Below are positions 1 through 7,208 of a stretch of 57,144 nucleotides of DNA, one piece after another. A model generated the notes under the pieces. The model was not told the origin of the DNA. It did no database searches and worked only from the letters and a program-made list of their open reading frames with translations. The translations under genes were made by a program, and so were the position numbers. Position 1 is the stretch's first letter; every line of letters begins with the position of its first letter. The stretch comes from Haloarcula amylovorans. Its GTDB lineage: Archaea > Halobacteriota > Halobacteria > Halobacteriales > Haloarculaceae. The stretch covers positions 82,722 through 139,865 of the forward strand of contig NZ_SRIF01000009.1 of NCBI RefSeq assembly GCF_004681185.1. The letters are read 5' to 3'.

Positions 1-114
1 GGCGCTCACCAGCACTTCTGCGGTTTGCGCGGCGTCGGCGTCGCTGATACCGTGTGCGCGGAATGCCTCGGCGGCGATGGAGACTGCCCGCTGGCGGTCG
101 ACCTCCTGGACCAT
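1..114 (-). CDS. Ldh2-family malate/lactate/sulfolactate-type dehydrogenase, N-terminal fragment
   Basis: Only the first 38 codons lie in the window; the gene continues past the left edge. The peptide starts MVQEVDRQRAVSIAAEAF and has the alternating helix pattern typical of the N-terminus of NAD(P)-dependent Ldh2 2-hydroxyacid dehydrogenases (malate, lactate, ureidoglycolate, and the ComC (R)-sulfolactate enzyme). Its ATG shares one base with the TAA of the upstream lyase gene (TAATG), so the two are almost certainly co-translated. The neighbours (split UxaA/SuyB-type lyase and a YeiH-type exporter) make a sulfolactate-type substrate attractive, but that is inference. With so little sequence the family call rests on pattern and context. 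Confidence 0.6.
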   Translation of the reverse strand, partial: MVQEVDRQRAVSIAAEAFRAHGISDADAAQTAEVLVSA

Positions 115-1280
115 TATGTCGAGGGGCCGATGCGGTGGATGGCGAACTGACTCTCGCCCAGTGCCTCGCTCAGCGTGACTTTTCCATTGACGACCTCCTC
201 GATCTCGTCCCAGAGTTGGTCGGTCGCCCAGTCGAAGGACTCGTCACCGACGAGGGCTTCACTCACATCGACGTCGGTCTCCTCGGGGACGCGCTCGGCG
301 CTACCGGGGTTCCCAGTTACTTTGATGGTGGGCATCACCGCGTTCGAGAGCGTATGGCCCTGACCGGTGGAGATGACCATGAAGTGCGCGCCGCCCGCAC
401 CGATGCCAGTCACCGATTCTGCGCCGTGACCGGGCGTGTCCATGATGTACATCCCCGAATCGCTCGGAATCTTCGCACCGTAGTCGATGATGTCCTGAAT
501 CGGGCCGTCGCCGGACTTGACCAAGGCTCCGAGCGATTTCTCCTCGATGGTGGTGAGTCCGCCGTCCATGTTGTCCGGCGTTGGCTGTGCGCCACGCACG
601 TCGTAGCCGGTCGCCTGCAGGCGCTCGTCCCAGTGTTCGACTCGTTCGAGGATTTCCTGCTTGACTTCGTCGTTGACCGCGCGCTCGGAGAGTTCGTTCT
701 CGCCGCCGAAGAACTCCGGCGTCTCGGCGAAGCAACCACGGCCGCCGTAGTCGTCGATGAGCCGCCAGACCGCACCTGCGGTGGCTTTGTGTTGACAGAG
801 CCCGCTCGTGGTGTCCGAAGTCGCGCAGTTGATGCCGAAGGTAAGCTTCGACATGTCGGCCGGGACGCGGCGCTGAGCGCTTGCGTCCTGTGCCATCTCC
901 TGAGCGGCGTTGACAGTGGCCTTCAACGCGTTCATCACACCCTTCTCCTCGTGGATGTTGATGGAAGCGCTGGGTCGTCCGGTTTCGGCGATGTCCTCTG
1001 CGAGTTCGTCACCGTCGACGATTTCGCCGGCGTGGGCAACGACGACTGTGCCGTACGTGTTGGGGTGAGTCGCGTATCCGAGGAGGGTGCGGTAGGTCTG
1101 GAAGACGTCGGGTTTGGTCTGACACCGTCCGAGCGGATGCGTGATCGGAATCGCGTCTTCGACGATGTCCGCCGCCCGTTTCACCGTGTCGTTGGCGTAG
1201 GGGGCGGTCGAGACGATGACCGTATGATTGCGAATGCCGACGCTACCGTCGTCGCGTTCGTATCCGAGGAATTCACTCAT
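114..1280 (-). CDS. UxaA/SuyB-family lyase, large catalytic subunit
   Basis: The 388-residue protein matches the catalytic half of altronate dehydratase UxaA and the large subunit of (R)-sulfolactate sulfo-lyase (SuyB). Visible family features are GYERDDGSVGIRNH at the N-terminus, GGLTTIEEKSLG near residue 240, the late STGQGHTLSNAVMPTIKVTGNP segment, and a C-terminal NGKVTLSEALGESQFAI. Conserved Cys/His residues (HPLGRCQ, NCATSD) could hold the Fe-S cluster or metal. In bacteria UxaA is one chain of about 500 residues; here the SAF domain is a separate upstream gene, as in SuyAB. It acts in the cytoplasm. The alternatives are altronate or another sugar-acid dehydratase versus sulfolactate lyase. 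The adjacent exporter and Ldh2 gene favour the latter, without proof. Confidence 0.85.
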   Translation of the reverse strand: MSEFLGYERDDGSVGIRNHTVIVSTAPYANDTVKRAADIVEDAIPITHPLGRCQTKPDVFQTYRTLLGYATHPNTYGTVVVAHAGEIVDGDELAEDIAETGRPSASINIHEEKGVMNALKATVNAAQEMAQDASAQRRVPADMSKLTFGINCATSDTTSGLCQHKATAGAVWRLIDDYGGRGCFAETPEFFGGENELSERAVNDEVKQEILERVEHWDERLQATGYDVRGAQPTPDNMDGGLTTIEEKSLGALVKSGDGPIQDIIDYGAKIPSDSGMYIMDTPGHGAESVTGIGAGGAHFMVISTGQGHTLSNAVMPTIKVTGNPGSAERVPEETDVDVSEALVGDESFDWATDQLWDEIEEVVNGKVTLSEALGESQFAIHRIGPST

Positions 1281-1285
1281 TGGTG

Positions 1286-1609
1286 TTACTCACTGATGAC
1301 TTTGGCCTGGTTGTCGTCGGCGAGGTCGCCGCGACCGTAGTTCGACTCGACGTTGTGGACGTGAACCCACGTCCCCGCGGGGATGTCTTCGGTGGCGTTG
1401 CCGATGCTTTTCCCGTACTTCGTGATCGTCTCGCCGGACGCGATGTCCTCGATGGCGATCTTGTGACCGAAGATAACGTCTTCGGTGATTTCGACGGTGC
1501 GTTCCTCGTCGCCGACGCCGACCGTGACGGCCTCACCGGCTTCGAGTTCGCGAAGCGCCGTTGCGACGTTGTCCGTTGGTTCGACTACCTGTAGATACCT
1601 ATCGGGCAT
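1286..1609 (-). CDS. UxaA/SuyA-family lyase, small SAF-domain subunit
   Basis: This 107-residue protein is a free-standing SAF domain: VVEPTDNVATALRELEAG, then GHKIAIEDIASGETITKYG and IPAGTWVHVHN, colinear with the N-terminal 95 or so residues of UxaA. It should pair with the large subunit encoded five bases downstream. The ATG at 1609 is preferred because alignment to UxaA begins there and an ATTATAT box lies at about 1636-1643, suitable for a near-leaderless start. In-frame ATGs at 1636 and 1651 would add 9 or 14 residues with no family match. The box would give the lyase genes a promoter of their own just after the exporter gene. Confidence 0.8.
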   Translation of the reverse strand: MPDRYLQVVEPTDNVATALRELEAGEAVTVGVGDEERTVEITEDVIFGHKIAIEDIASGETITKYGKSIGNATEDIPAGTWVHVHNVESNYGRGDLADDNQAKVISE

Positions 1610-1659
1610 ACACTCCGATGAGGTGCACGCCACCATATAATGTTTTCTCATGGCACACC

Positions 1660-2637
1660 CTACAGCAGGAGCGTCACCGCGACCAGTGCGAGCAGACTCA
1701 CCGTCAGGAAGTGCGCGAGCACGACGGCGATGGGTCGGAGACCAGTCGCGCGGAGCCGTCGCGGGTTCAACTCGAAGCCGAGGCCGACGAACGCGAGCGT
1801 GAACAACCAGTCGCTGACGGTCGCGACGACTGCTTGTGTCCCGCTACCGACGAAGCCGACGTTGACGATGGCGGCGACGACGAGGAACCCGACGAGGAAC
1901 TTGGGGAAGCGGTACCATATCTCGGTGGCATCGGCTTGCTCGCCGCCGCCCGCGTAGCGGAGCGCGTACGCGACGGCGAGAAAACCGATGAACGTATTCC
2001 GGACCAGTTTCGTCACGGTCGCCCACTGTCCCGCAGTCTCGGAGACGGCGAAGCCGACGGCAGCCGTGGGACCAGTCGAGAACAGGCTCAGCCCCGCCCA
2101 GATACCGAAGGCACGGTCTGGCAGGCCGAGCATCGACCCGAGAATCGGAAAGACGACGAGCGTGACGGCGTCGAACAGCAGCACCGTCCCCGCGGCGTAG
2201 CTGATGTCGGCCTCGTCGCTGTCGATGCTCCCCGCGACGGCCAACACCGCCGAGACGCCACAAACGCTCGCGCCCGCCGCCAACAGCGAACGGGTTCGAC
2301 GCTCGATGCCCACCCGGCGGCCGACGACTTCGGTGAACACCACGCCGACGACGACGACGCCCGCCGCGAGTCCGACGACGAGCGGCCCCGTACTCGCCAG
2401 TTGGCCGAGGGTGAGTTGCGCACCTAGCAGGACGATCCCGGTCTCTAAGAGGAGCTTGTGCCGGTCGAGTCCGGGTTCGGCCCACTCGGGCGCACCGACG
2501 GTCGCCGCGACGGCCGCCCCGCTCCCGATAGCCACGACGAGCGGGCTCAGCGGGGTCGCACCGCCAATCACGCGAGCGACGATAGCGATCGCTCCCAACA
2601 CCGCGAGTCCCGGTAGCAGTCGGACGCCCGACCGCAT
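1660..2637 (-). CDS. YeiH/SuyZ-type putative sulfate/sulfite exporter
   Basis: This 325-residue polytopic membrane protein has about ten hydrophobic segments, separated by short loops. Family landmarks are ETGIVLLGAQLTLGQL, an ASVCGVSAVLAVAG segment with the small-residue/Cys motif, and FVGLGFELNPRRLRATG near the C-terminus. These belong to the Cons_hypoth698 (UPF0324, YeiH) family, named as putative sulfate exporters after SuyZ of the Paracoccus sulfolactate operon. The ATG at 2637 overlaps the TGA of a 45-codon ORF (TGATG), and the true protein is clear from the hydrophobic pattern starting at MRSGVRLLPGLAVLG. Lying next to a SuyAB-like lyase, it could remove sulfite or sulfate released by C-S cleavage. 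The membrane family is firm; the substrate is inferred. Confidence 0.82.
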   Translation of the reverse strand: MRSGVRLLPGLAVLGAIAIVARVIGGATPLSPLVVAIGSGAAVAATVGAPEWAEPGLDRHKLLLETGIVLLGAQLTLGQLASTGPLVVGLAAGVVVVGVVFTEVVGRRVGIERRTRSLLAAGASVCGVSAVLAVAGSIDSDEADISYAAGTVLLFDAVTLVVFPILGSMLGLPDRAFGIWAGLSLFSTGPTAAVGFAVSETAGQWATVTKLVRNTFIGFLAVAYALRYAGGGEQADATEIWYRFPKFLVGFLVVAAIVNVGFVGSGTQAVVATVSDWLFTLAFVGLGFELNPRRLRATGLRPIAVVLAHFLTVSLLALVAVTLLL

Positions 2638-2774
2638 CAGGGGACCAGCGTGGTAGCGGTGACGATGGCGACGCCGAGCGCGGTTGCCTTCCAACCGCGA
2701 TCCGCTGCGGCGACCCGTCGACGACAGCGAGCGACGAGGCTCTGGGCATTGCTGCTCGAACCGATGACGTCCAT
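2637..2774 (-). CDS. 45-residue small membrane peptide coupled to the exporter
   Basis: The reading frame starts at an ATG at 2774 and encodes 45 residues beginning MDVIGSSSNAQSLVARCRR, with one C-terminal hydrophobic stretch (about residues 28-45, WKATALGVAIVTATTLVP). Its TGA overlaps the exporter ATG. Codon third positions are strongly G/C, as in real haloarchaeal genes. A box reading ACTTTTATG on the minus strand at 2801-2809 is 27-35 bases upstream, right for a leaderless transcript starting at this ATG. I know of no named family. It may be an accessory subunit of the exporter or a leader for translational coupling. Confidence 0.55.
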   Translation of the reverse strand: MDVIGSSSNAQSLVARCRRRVAAADRGWKATALGVAIVTATTLVP

Positions 2775-2800
2775 GTACGAAAACGGGTGTGGGGCACCTA

Positions 2801-2809
2801 CATAAAAGT
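2801..2809 (-). promoter_or_regulatory. TATA box of the exporter/lyase operon
   Basis: The minus-strand sequence ACTTTTATG lies 27-35 bases before the ATG at 2774. Together with the plus-strand box at 2849-2857 it makes this 110-base gap a divergent promoter region. Confidence 0.5.
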
Positions 2810-2848
2810 ACGGCGTCCGCGCCGACCATCGAGCGCGGGTCCCACAGG

Positions 2849-2857
2849 TTTAATAAT
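2849..2857 (+). promoter_or_regulatory. TATA box of the ABC permease operon
   Basis: TTTAATAAT lies 27-35 bases before the permease ATG at 2884, the spacing expected for a leaderless haloarchaeal message. It fixes the start at MADTAESASG rather than at upstream in-frame codons. Confidence 0.55.
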
Positions 2858-2883
2858 CGATGCCGAGAGTGCCATGTATACGA

Positions 2884-3879
2884 ATGGCAGACACAGCCGA
2901 AAGTGCGTCCGGCGCAGCCGCGCAAGACCCGGCAGCCGGGCGGCAAAACAGATTCGAGCGGTACCGCGACCTCAGATTCACCGAGGAGGAACTGGCGGTC
3001 ATCTTGCTGACCCCGGTCGTGTCGTTCCTGCTCGCGGTGTCGTTTTACCCCATCTTCGACACCGTGATGGCGAGCCTCCACACCGGGTACGTCCTGGAGA
3101 TCGAGCCACGCGAGTTCGTCGGTCTAGAGAACTATCGGAGCCTGTACGGGAGCGGTCCGCTGCTGGATCAGTTCCTGAACGGCGACGGTTTCTGGAACGC
3201 GCTGCGGGTGTCGCTCATCTACACCGTCGTCAGCGTCCCCGTCGAGCTCGTATTGGGGCTGGGCCTCGCACTCTTGCTCAACCGCGAGTTCAGAGGGAAG
3301 TACTTCGCGCAGGCTGCTATCCTGTTCCCGTGGGCCATCCCGACGGTCATCAACGCCCGCATCTGGGCGTGGATGTTTAACGGCCAGTACGGCGTCGTCA
3401 ACGACCTGTTGGTCCGTGCCGGCATCATCGCCACTCCGTTCCCGTTCCTGGCGAGGCCGGACGCGGCGCTGGGCGCGATGCTGTTCATCACCATCTGGAA
3501 GACCAGCTCGTTCATGGCGCTCATCCTGCTGGCCGGTCTCCAGTCGATTCCAGACCACCTCTACGAGGCGGCCCGGATGGACGGGGCTTCCCGGCTCCGG
3601 CAGTTTAAGGACGTTACCCTGCCACTGCTGAAACCCACGTTACTCGTCGCGCTCATCTTCCGGACGCTCCCGGCGTTTCAGGCGTTCGGCCTGCCCTACG
3701 GCCTGACCGGGGGCGGCCCCGCGAGCGCGACGACGACGCTCGTCCTGTTCGACCACCAGTTGACGTTCAACCGCCTCTCCTTCGGCGAGGGGTCGGCCGC
3801 CGCGACGGTGATCACGCTCATCGCGCTCGCGATCGCCATGCTCTACGTTGGCACGCTGTACGAACCGGAGGTGCGCTGA
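2884..3879 (+). CDS. Sugar ABC transporter permease, MalF/UgpA type
   Basis: This 331-residue inner-membrane permease of the carbohydrate uptake (CUT1) class has six or so membrane segments after a hydrophilic N-terminus of about 35 residues. The cytoplasmic EAA loop that docks on the ATPase is seen as LYEAARMDGASRLRQFKDVTLP, followed by GLPYGLTGGGP typical of MalF/UgpA proteins. It is followed after one base by the partner permease. No substrate-binding protein gene precedes it; the operon opens directly with this gene. The ATPase is probably the one at 11937, beyond the glycosidases. The cargo is likely an oligosaccharide released from xylan or xyloglucan, inferred from the neighbouring GH31 and GH3 enzymes. 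Confidence 0.9.
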   Translation: MADTAESASGAAAQDPAAGRQNRFERYRDLRFTEEELAVILLTPVVSFLLAVSFYPIFDTVMASLHTGYVLEIEPREFVGLENYRSLYGSGPLLDQFLNGDGFWNALRVSLIYTVVSVPVELVLGLGLALLLNREFRGKYFAQAAILFPWAIPTVINARIWAWMFNGQYGVVNDLLVRAGIIATPFPFLARPDAALGAMLFITIWKTSSFMALILLAGLQSIPDHLYEAARMDGASRLRQFKDVTLPLLKPTLLVALIFRTLPAFQAFGLPYGLTGGGPASATTTLVLFDHQLTFNRLSFGEGSAAATVITLIALAIAMLYVGTLYEPEVR

Positions 3880-3880
3880 G

Positions 3881-4747
3881 ATGGCCACCAGTGACCGCGA
3901 CCGCGGCTTCGAACTCGAAACGTTCCAGTGGGTCGGCAAGAAGGTCGGCTTCTACGGGAGCATCTTCATCATCGCGCTGGTCTCCGTGTTCCCCATCCTC
4001 TGGATGCTCATCACGTCGCTGAAACAGCCGGGCAACGTCGTCCAGTTCCCGGTGCAGTACGTCCCGCAGGACCCGACGCTTGCGAACTACCGCGCAGCCC
4101 TCGAACAGGCCCCGTTCCTGCGGTACCTGTTCAACAGCTTCGTCGTCGCCAGCGGTACGGCCATCCTAGACGTGTTACTCGGATCGCTGGCCGGCTACGC
4201 GCTTTCGCGGCTTCGCTTCCGATTCAAGCTCCCCGTCCTGTTGCTCATCCTGGGGACGGCGATGTTACCCTTCATCGCGCGACTCATCCCGCTGTTCTCG
4301 CTGGCCCGCTCGTGGGGCCTGCTGAACAGCTATCTCGGCCTCATCATCCCCTACGCCGCCTTCCAGTTGCCGTTCGCAGTCTGGATCTTCCAGGCGTACT
4401 TTAAGGAACTCCCCGACTCACTGGAGGAAGCGGGCCTGATGGACGGCCTCTCGCGGGTCGGCGTCCTCTTCCGCATCATCTTGCCCGTCTCCGCGCCCGC
4501 GATGGCGACGGCCGCCATCATCGTCTTCATCTACGCGTGGAACGAGTTCCTCTTCGCGCTGACGTTCATGACTGAGGACTCGATGCGGACCATCACGGTC
4601 GGTATCGCCCTTTATCAGGGCGAGTTCCAGTACCCGTGGGGGACGATCTCAGCAGCGGTGTTCATGTCCGTGATTCCGCTCATCCTGTTCATGCTGTTCT
4701 TCCAGCGGAAGGTCGTCGAGGGACTGACCGCCACCGGTAAGGCCTGA
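3881..4747 (+). CDS. Sugar ABC transporter permease, MalG/UgpE type
   Basis: This 288-residue second permease of a CUT1 sugar importer has its N-terminal segment (IALVSVFPILWMLITSLK) followed by the characteristic periplasmic FPVQYVPQDPTLANYRAAL stretch. The EAA loop is SLEEAGLMDGLSRVGVLFRIILP. The ATG at 3881 comes one base after the stop of the first permease, so the pair is co-translated and forms a heterodimer. The reading frame extends upstream in phase but only within the preceding gene. A pyrimidine-rich, T-rich tract at about 4756-4790 follows the stop and may terminate the transcript. Confidence 0.9.
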   Translation: MATSDRDRGFELETFQWVGKKVGFYGSIFIIALVSVFPILWMLITSLKQPGNVVQFPVQYVPQDPTLANYRAALEQAPFLRYLFNSFVVASGTAILDVLLGSLAGYALSRLRFRFKLPVLLLILGTAMLPFIARLIPLFSLARSWGLLNSYLGLIIPYAAFQLPFAVWIFQAYFKELPDSLEEAGLMDGLSRVGVLFRIILPVSAPAMATAAIIVFIYAWNEFLFALTFMTEDSMRTITVGIALYQGEFQYPWGTISAAVFMSVIPLILFMLFFQRKVVEGLTATGKA

Positions 4748-4751
4748 GCTA

Positions 4752-4792
4752 GCGGTTCTCCGTTCTTCTTCCGTTTCTGTTTCTGGTGCACT
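4752..4792 (+). terminator. Possible T-rich terminator after the permease genes
   Basis: A pyrimidine run with repeated TTCT/TTTC blocks follows the permease stop codon. Archaeal terminators are often just U-rich tracts, and the next gene is on the opposite strand, so a termination point here is expected. Confidence 0.3.
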
Positions 4793-4910
4793 GATTTGAG
4801 TGAGTCAGTGCTGACAGTTGATAAATCCAGAACCACCAGTTGGCTGTTCAGAGGAGTGCCTCACCGTCGTTCTGGCCGCGAGAAACAGTAAAACAGCGCG
4901 CCAGCCGTTC

Positions 4911-5876
4911 CTAGTCGTTCACGACGTTGTACGGCTCCTCACCCAACAGCACGGAGCGGACGATGTCGGTGACGGTGCGGCGGCGCTGGTCGTTAGCCTC
5001 CTCGCTGTACCACGCGACGTGGGGCGTCGTCACAACTTTCGGGTGGTCCCGGAGCGGGTCGTCCTCGGCAGGCGGTTCCTCGGGGAACACGTCGAGACCA
5101 GCGCCGGCAATCTCACCGGCTTCGAGGGCCGCATGGAGGGCGTCAGTGTCGACGATGGGACCGCGCGCGACGTTGACGAAGTAGGCGTCCTCGCGCATGC
5201 GGGCGAAGGCGTCAGCGTCGAACAGTTCGCGCGTGTCGGGCGTCAGCGGGGAGTGGACAGTGACGAAGTCGGCTCGCTCCAGCACCGCTTCGAACTCGAC
5301 GAGGTCAGCGGGGTCGGCGGCCACGTCTTCCTCGGAGAGGAAGGGGTCACTGGCGACGACATCGGCACCGAGTGCTGCAGCGCGTTCGCCGACGGCGCGG
5401 CCGATCGCGCCGTAGCCGACGACGCCGACCGTTCTGGTCGAGAGGCGGTGGATGGGTGCAGCGACGCTCCGGTCCCAGCCGCCGTCGGCCACGTCGGCGT
5501 CGTAGGACGTGAGGCCGCGGGCGAGCGCGAGGTACAGCGTCAGCGCGTGGACCGAGACCTCCTCCAGGCAGTAGTCGGGAACGTTCGTGACCGGAATCCC
5601 GCGGTCGCTGGCCGCGTCAACAGCGATGTTGTCGACGCCGATGCCGTACCGGGAGATGACCCGGCAGTCGGTCAAGGCGTCGATGGCGGCTTCGTCCAGC
5701 TCGTAGCGGAGGTTGATGACCGCGTCCGCGTCGGCAAGCGTCTCGTGGGCGTCGGCGGCGTCTTCGCCCACATCGCCGGTGAGTTCGACGACGTCGGCGA
5801 TATCGGCGAGTCCCTCGCGTTCGATGGAGAGGTCGGCGAAGTCGTGGTCGGTGACGACGACGGTGTGTCGTGACAT
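4911..5876 (-). CDS. D-2-hydroxyacid dehydrogenase
   Basis: This 321-residue NAD(P)-dependent oxidoreductase of the D-isomer-specific 2-hydroxyacid dehydrogenase family interconverts 2-hydroxy and 2-keto acids. The Rossmann motif GYGAIG spans residues 154-159, with an Asp (VVASD) at the end of the second strand suggesting NAD preference. The catalytic triad is visible as Arg in NVARGP (238), Glu in DVFPEEP (about 266) and His in TPHVAW (286). It lies beside the sugar-acid dehydratase with 24 bases between them, convergent with the permease genes. Glyoxylate/hydroxypyruvate, 2-keto-sugar-acid or (S)-sulfolactate (SlcC-like) substrates are all possible. Confidence 0.9.
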   Translation of the reverse strand: MSRHTVVVTDHDFADLSIEREGLADIADVVELTGDVGEDAADAHETLADADAVINLRYELDEAAIDALTDCRVISRYGIGVDNIAVDAASDRGIPVTNVPDYCLEEVSVHALTLYLALARGLTSYDADVADGGWDRSVAAPIHRLSTRTVGVVGYGAIGRAVGERAAALGADVVASDPFLSEEDVAADPADLVEFEAVLERADFVTVHSPLTPDTRELFDADAFARMREDAYFVNVARGPIVDTDALHAALEAGEIAGAGLDVFPEEPPAEDDPLRDHPKVVTTPHVAWYSEEANDQRRRTVTDIVRSVLLGEEPYNVVND

Positions 5877-5900
5877 AGCAGAACAGTGGAGGCCCCGGGG

Positions 5901-7166
5901 TTAAATAATCAGGTCGTAGCCGTCCACGAGGTACTCTTCACAGAGGTCGCGGTCCAGTTCGACGCCCAAGCCCGGGCCTTCAGGAAGGTCGATGTAGCCG
6001 TCTTCGAGGATTGGGCCGGAGCCCTCGACCCGGTCGACCATGTCGTTCCACCACGGCACGTCGCGGGAGTGCCACTCCATACAGAGGAAGTTCGGGATGG
6101 CCGCCGAGACGTGCGCGCCGGCGACGGTGCCGAGGGGCGAGGAGATGTTGTGCGAGGCGATGGGGACGCCGTAGAGGTCACAGACGGTGGCGATATCGAC
6201 GTACTCGCCGAGGCCGCCGCACTTGTTCACGTCGGGCGCGGCGATGTCCATCATCCCCTCGCGGGCGGCATCGTTGAACTGGCTCGTCGTCACAAGGTTC
6301 TCGCCGGTCAGCACCGGCATGTCCAGCGCCTCGGTGACCCGTTTCTGGGACTCGGTCTTCTCCGGCGGGACCGGGTCTTCCAGCCACGCGAGGTCGAAGC
6401 GTTCGAGTTTCTTCCCGAGGCGGATTGCCGTCTCGGTGGTGAAGTTCCAGTGGAGATCCATCCCGAGATCCACGTCGTAGCCGATCTCGTCGCGGACCGC
6501 TTCGACGAGACTGACCTTGTGTTCTAACGCCTCGTTGTCCATCCGGCGGTTGGCCTCGTCGTACTCGGCGTGAGTCGGCACGTCGAGGTCAAACTTCAGC
6601 GCCTCGAACCCCTCGTCGACGACTTCGCGGGCCGCGCGGGCGTAGGACTCCGGCGTGTACACGTCCTGCGGGTCGTGCTGGCTGGCCTCGCCCAGCGACT
6701 CGCCGCCGTGGGTGTCGCAGTAGATCTTGATCTCGTCGCGGTATTTCCCGCCCAGCAGTTCGTAGACGGGCACGTCGAACAGTTTTCCCTTGATGTCGAA
6801 ACAAGCCGTCTCGATGGCGGTGAAGGCCGCCTGCCCGATGCGGCCGGTGCCAGTGTAGCGCTGTTCGAGCAGCTCGCGGATGCGATTCGTATCGAGCGGG
6901 TTCTCGCCCTCTAAGTCCACGTCCATCCGGCCTGCCATGTCCAGCGCCGCTTCGGCGCGGAACGTCTCGCCGAGCCCGTAGACGCCCGCGTCAGTTTCGA
7001 CTTTGACGATGCCCCACGTGAAGTTACCCGCGATAGCCATCGTCTCGATGCCGGTTATCTCTACGTCTCGTTCGGCCGGTCGGTGAGTCTCCGCCATGCC
7101 CATGTCCCGCCACGGCACACCGCCGCCCTGCGGAATACGATAGTCCGGTTGGTCGTCTTGCGTCAT
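5901..7166 (-). CDS. Enolase-superfamily sugar-acid dehydratase (mandelate racemase/galactonate dehydratase type)
   Basis: This 421-residue protein has an N-terminal capping domain (about 35-150) and a TIM barrel. Metal ligands are Asp237 (DLGMDLHWN), Glu263 (WLEDP) and Glu289 (LTGEN). A catalytic His339 (ASHNISSPLG) and Lys191 (ALKFDLD) are visible. This residue set fits acid-sugar dehydratases that turn aldonates into 2-keto-3-deoxy acids, such as the haloarchaeal xylonate and gluconate dehydratases. With alpha-xylosidase and beta-glycosidase next door, xylonate is a plausible substrate but galactonate or gluconate cannot be excluded. It probably shares an operon with the downstream 2-hydroxyacid dehydrogenase and the upstream GH3 gene. 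Confidence 0.88.
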   Translation of the reverse strand: MTQDDQPDYRIPQGGGVPWRDMGMAETHRPAERDVEITGIETMAIAGNFTWGIVKVETDAGVYGLGETFRAEAALDMAGRMDVDLEGENPLDTNRIRELLEQRYTGTGRIGQAAFTAIETACFDIKGKLFDVPVYELLGGKYRDEIKIYCDTHGGESLGEASQHDPQDVYTPESYARAAREVVDEGFEALKFDLDVPTHAEYDEANRRMDNEALEHKVSLVEAVRDEIGYDVDLGMDLHWNFTTETAIRLGKKLERFDLAWLEDPVPPEKTESQKRVTEALDMPVLTGENLVTTSQFNDAAREGMMDIAAPDVNKCGGLGEYVDIATVCDLYGVPIASHNISSPLGTVAGAHVSAAIPNFLCMEWHSRDVPWWNDMVDRVEGSGPILEDGYIDLPEGPGLGVELDRDLCEEYLVDGYDLII

Positions 7167-7208
7167 CGTCTGCCTTGTCGCGCAAGCCGACGTTAAAGAT
7201 TGTGGTGG

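Noticed and set aside
54..1340. Long plus-strand ORF of 428 codons opposite the lyase gene
   Set aside because: It is the antisense shadow of the UxaA/SuyB-like gene, whose minus-strand frame has clear homology; overlapping GC-rich shadows are expected here.
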